NCBI RefSeq assembly: GCF_006149045.1 | Contig: NZ_VBSN01000038.1 | Span: 1 to 64,000, forward strand | DNA: 64,000 bases | Source: Dyadobacter flavalbus | GTDB taxonomy: Bacteria; Bacteroidota; Bacteroidia; Cytophagales; Spirosomataceae | Direction: 5' to 3' | Shown: positions 63,900 to 64,000 of the stretch, one piece after another | Position numbering within the stretch: position 1 is the first letter of the stretch | Layout of the letters: the number at the start of each line of letters is the position of its first letter | The notes under the pieces: generated by a model | What the model was told of the DNA's origin: nothing | The model's database searches: none | Seen by the model: only the letters and a program-made list of their open reading frames with translations | Position numbers and translations under genes: made by a program

Positions 63900-63959
63900 G
63901 CTGCAAATCATAGAATATTGGTAATAATATTCCTAAATTGCTGTAAATGGCAGAATATG
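63900..63959. promoter_or_regulatory. Probable operator: direct repeat and dyad between divergent genes
   Basis: A 20-bp motif occurs twice, 40 bp apart (63900-63919 and 63940-63959), sharing GCTG-AAAT--AGAATAT at 15 of 20 positions. The first copy overlaps a perfect dyad GAATATT-N6-AATATTC (63913-63932). It sits between the DUF1611 gene and a plus-strand start at 63988, so one regulator could act on both. Confidence 0.5.
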
Positions 63960-63987
63960 TTGCCTTTTAACCATACTCAACAGGAAT

Positions 63988-64000
63988 ATGACAGACGAAC
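63988..64000 (+). CDS. Possible start of a divergent gene, cut by the window edge
   Basis: An ATG at 63988 opens a frame MTDE that runs to the window end. Only 13 bases are visible, so a gene is suggested mainly by the divergent layout and the repeats upstream; it could be the regulator of the DUF1611 operon. Confidence 0.3.

Overview
The window comes from a Gram-negative Bacteroidota chromosome, most likely Cytophagales and close to Dyadobacter or its Spirosomaceae relatives (inferred). The evidence is a SusC/SusD pair, several secreted proteins with type IX secretion (T9SS) C-terminal tails, a BlaI/M56 pair, DUF4394 and DUF1345 proteins, and promoters of the Bacteroidota type TTTG-N17-20-TAnnTTTG. 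The content is ordinary housekeeping and saprophytic accessory genes. No phage, CRISPR array or defence island was seen.

Layout. 0-4 kb: the right end of an IS3-like element that has cut the 5' end off a large hybrid histidine kinase, followed by a decayed LytTR regulator. 4-12 kb: two giant minus-strand secreted ELWxxDGT-repeat proteins, then a short leftover of a third T9SS tail (12.5 kb). 12.7-18 kb: a radical SAM protein of the spore-photoproduct-lyase family, a GlcG/HbpS-like protein, a DUF1345 membrane protein, and an M56/TonB signal protein with its BlaI repressor, which is preceded by two clear operator dyads. 18-32.4 kb: a GH106-like glycosidase, a MacB-like permease, a third T9SS protein (malectin plus DNRLRE), a cupin, a DUF4394 lipoprotein, an HD hydrolase and an LLM flavin oxidoreductase. 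33-41 kb: SusC/SusD, a small outer-membrane protein, a GH51 arabinofuranosidase and a MarR-GNAT fusion regulator. 41.6-52.3 kb: a fourth T9SS protein (leucine-rich plus malectin), a PAS histidine kinase, two lipoproteins including a glutaminyl cyclase, tRNA-Arg(CCG), a Nudix protein and a barrel protein. 52.4-64 kb: GlgB, an M19 dipeptidase, an alpha/beta hydrolase, a GH127 arabinofuranosidase, a GDPD, and a tightly overlapped three-gene unit (DUF1611, dipeptide-epimerase-like enolase, APC permease).

How the genes fit together. GH106-like, GH51 and GH127 enzymes with SusC/SusD point to use of rhamnose- and arabinose-containing plant polymers. The four T9SS proteins share C-terminal carbohydrate-binding and sorting cassettes carried on unrelated repeat modules, which suggests domain shuffling among surface proteins. 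The DUF1611/epimerase/permease unit resembles the DgcN-DgcA D-glutamate route, so it may recycle D-amino acids from peptidoglycan; it is preceded by repeats that look like an operator.

Non-coding structure worth attention: arrays with 10-bp periodicity and an ATGAC/GTCAT core in three intergenic regions, a 7-bp (AGCCAA-type) inverted array before 60.44 kb, and several strong hairpin terminators.
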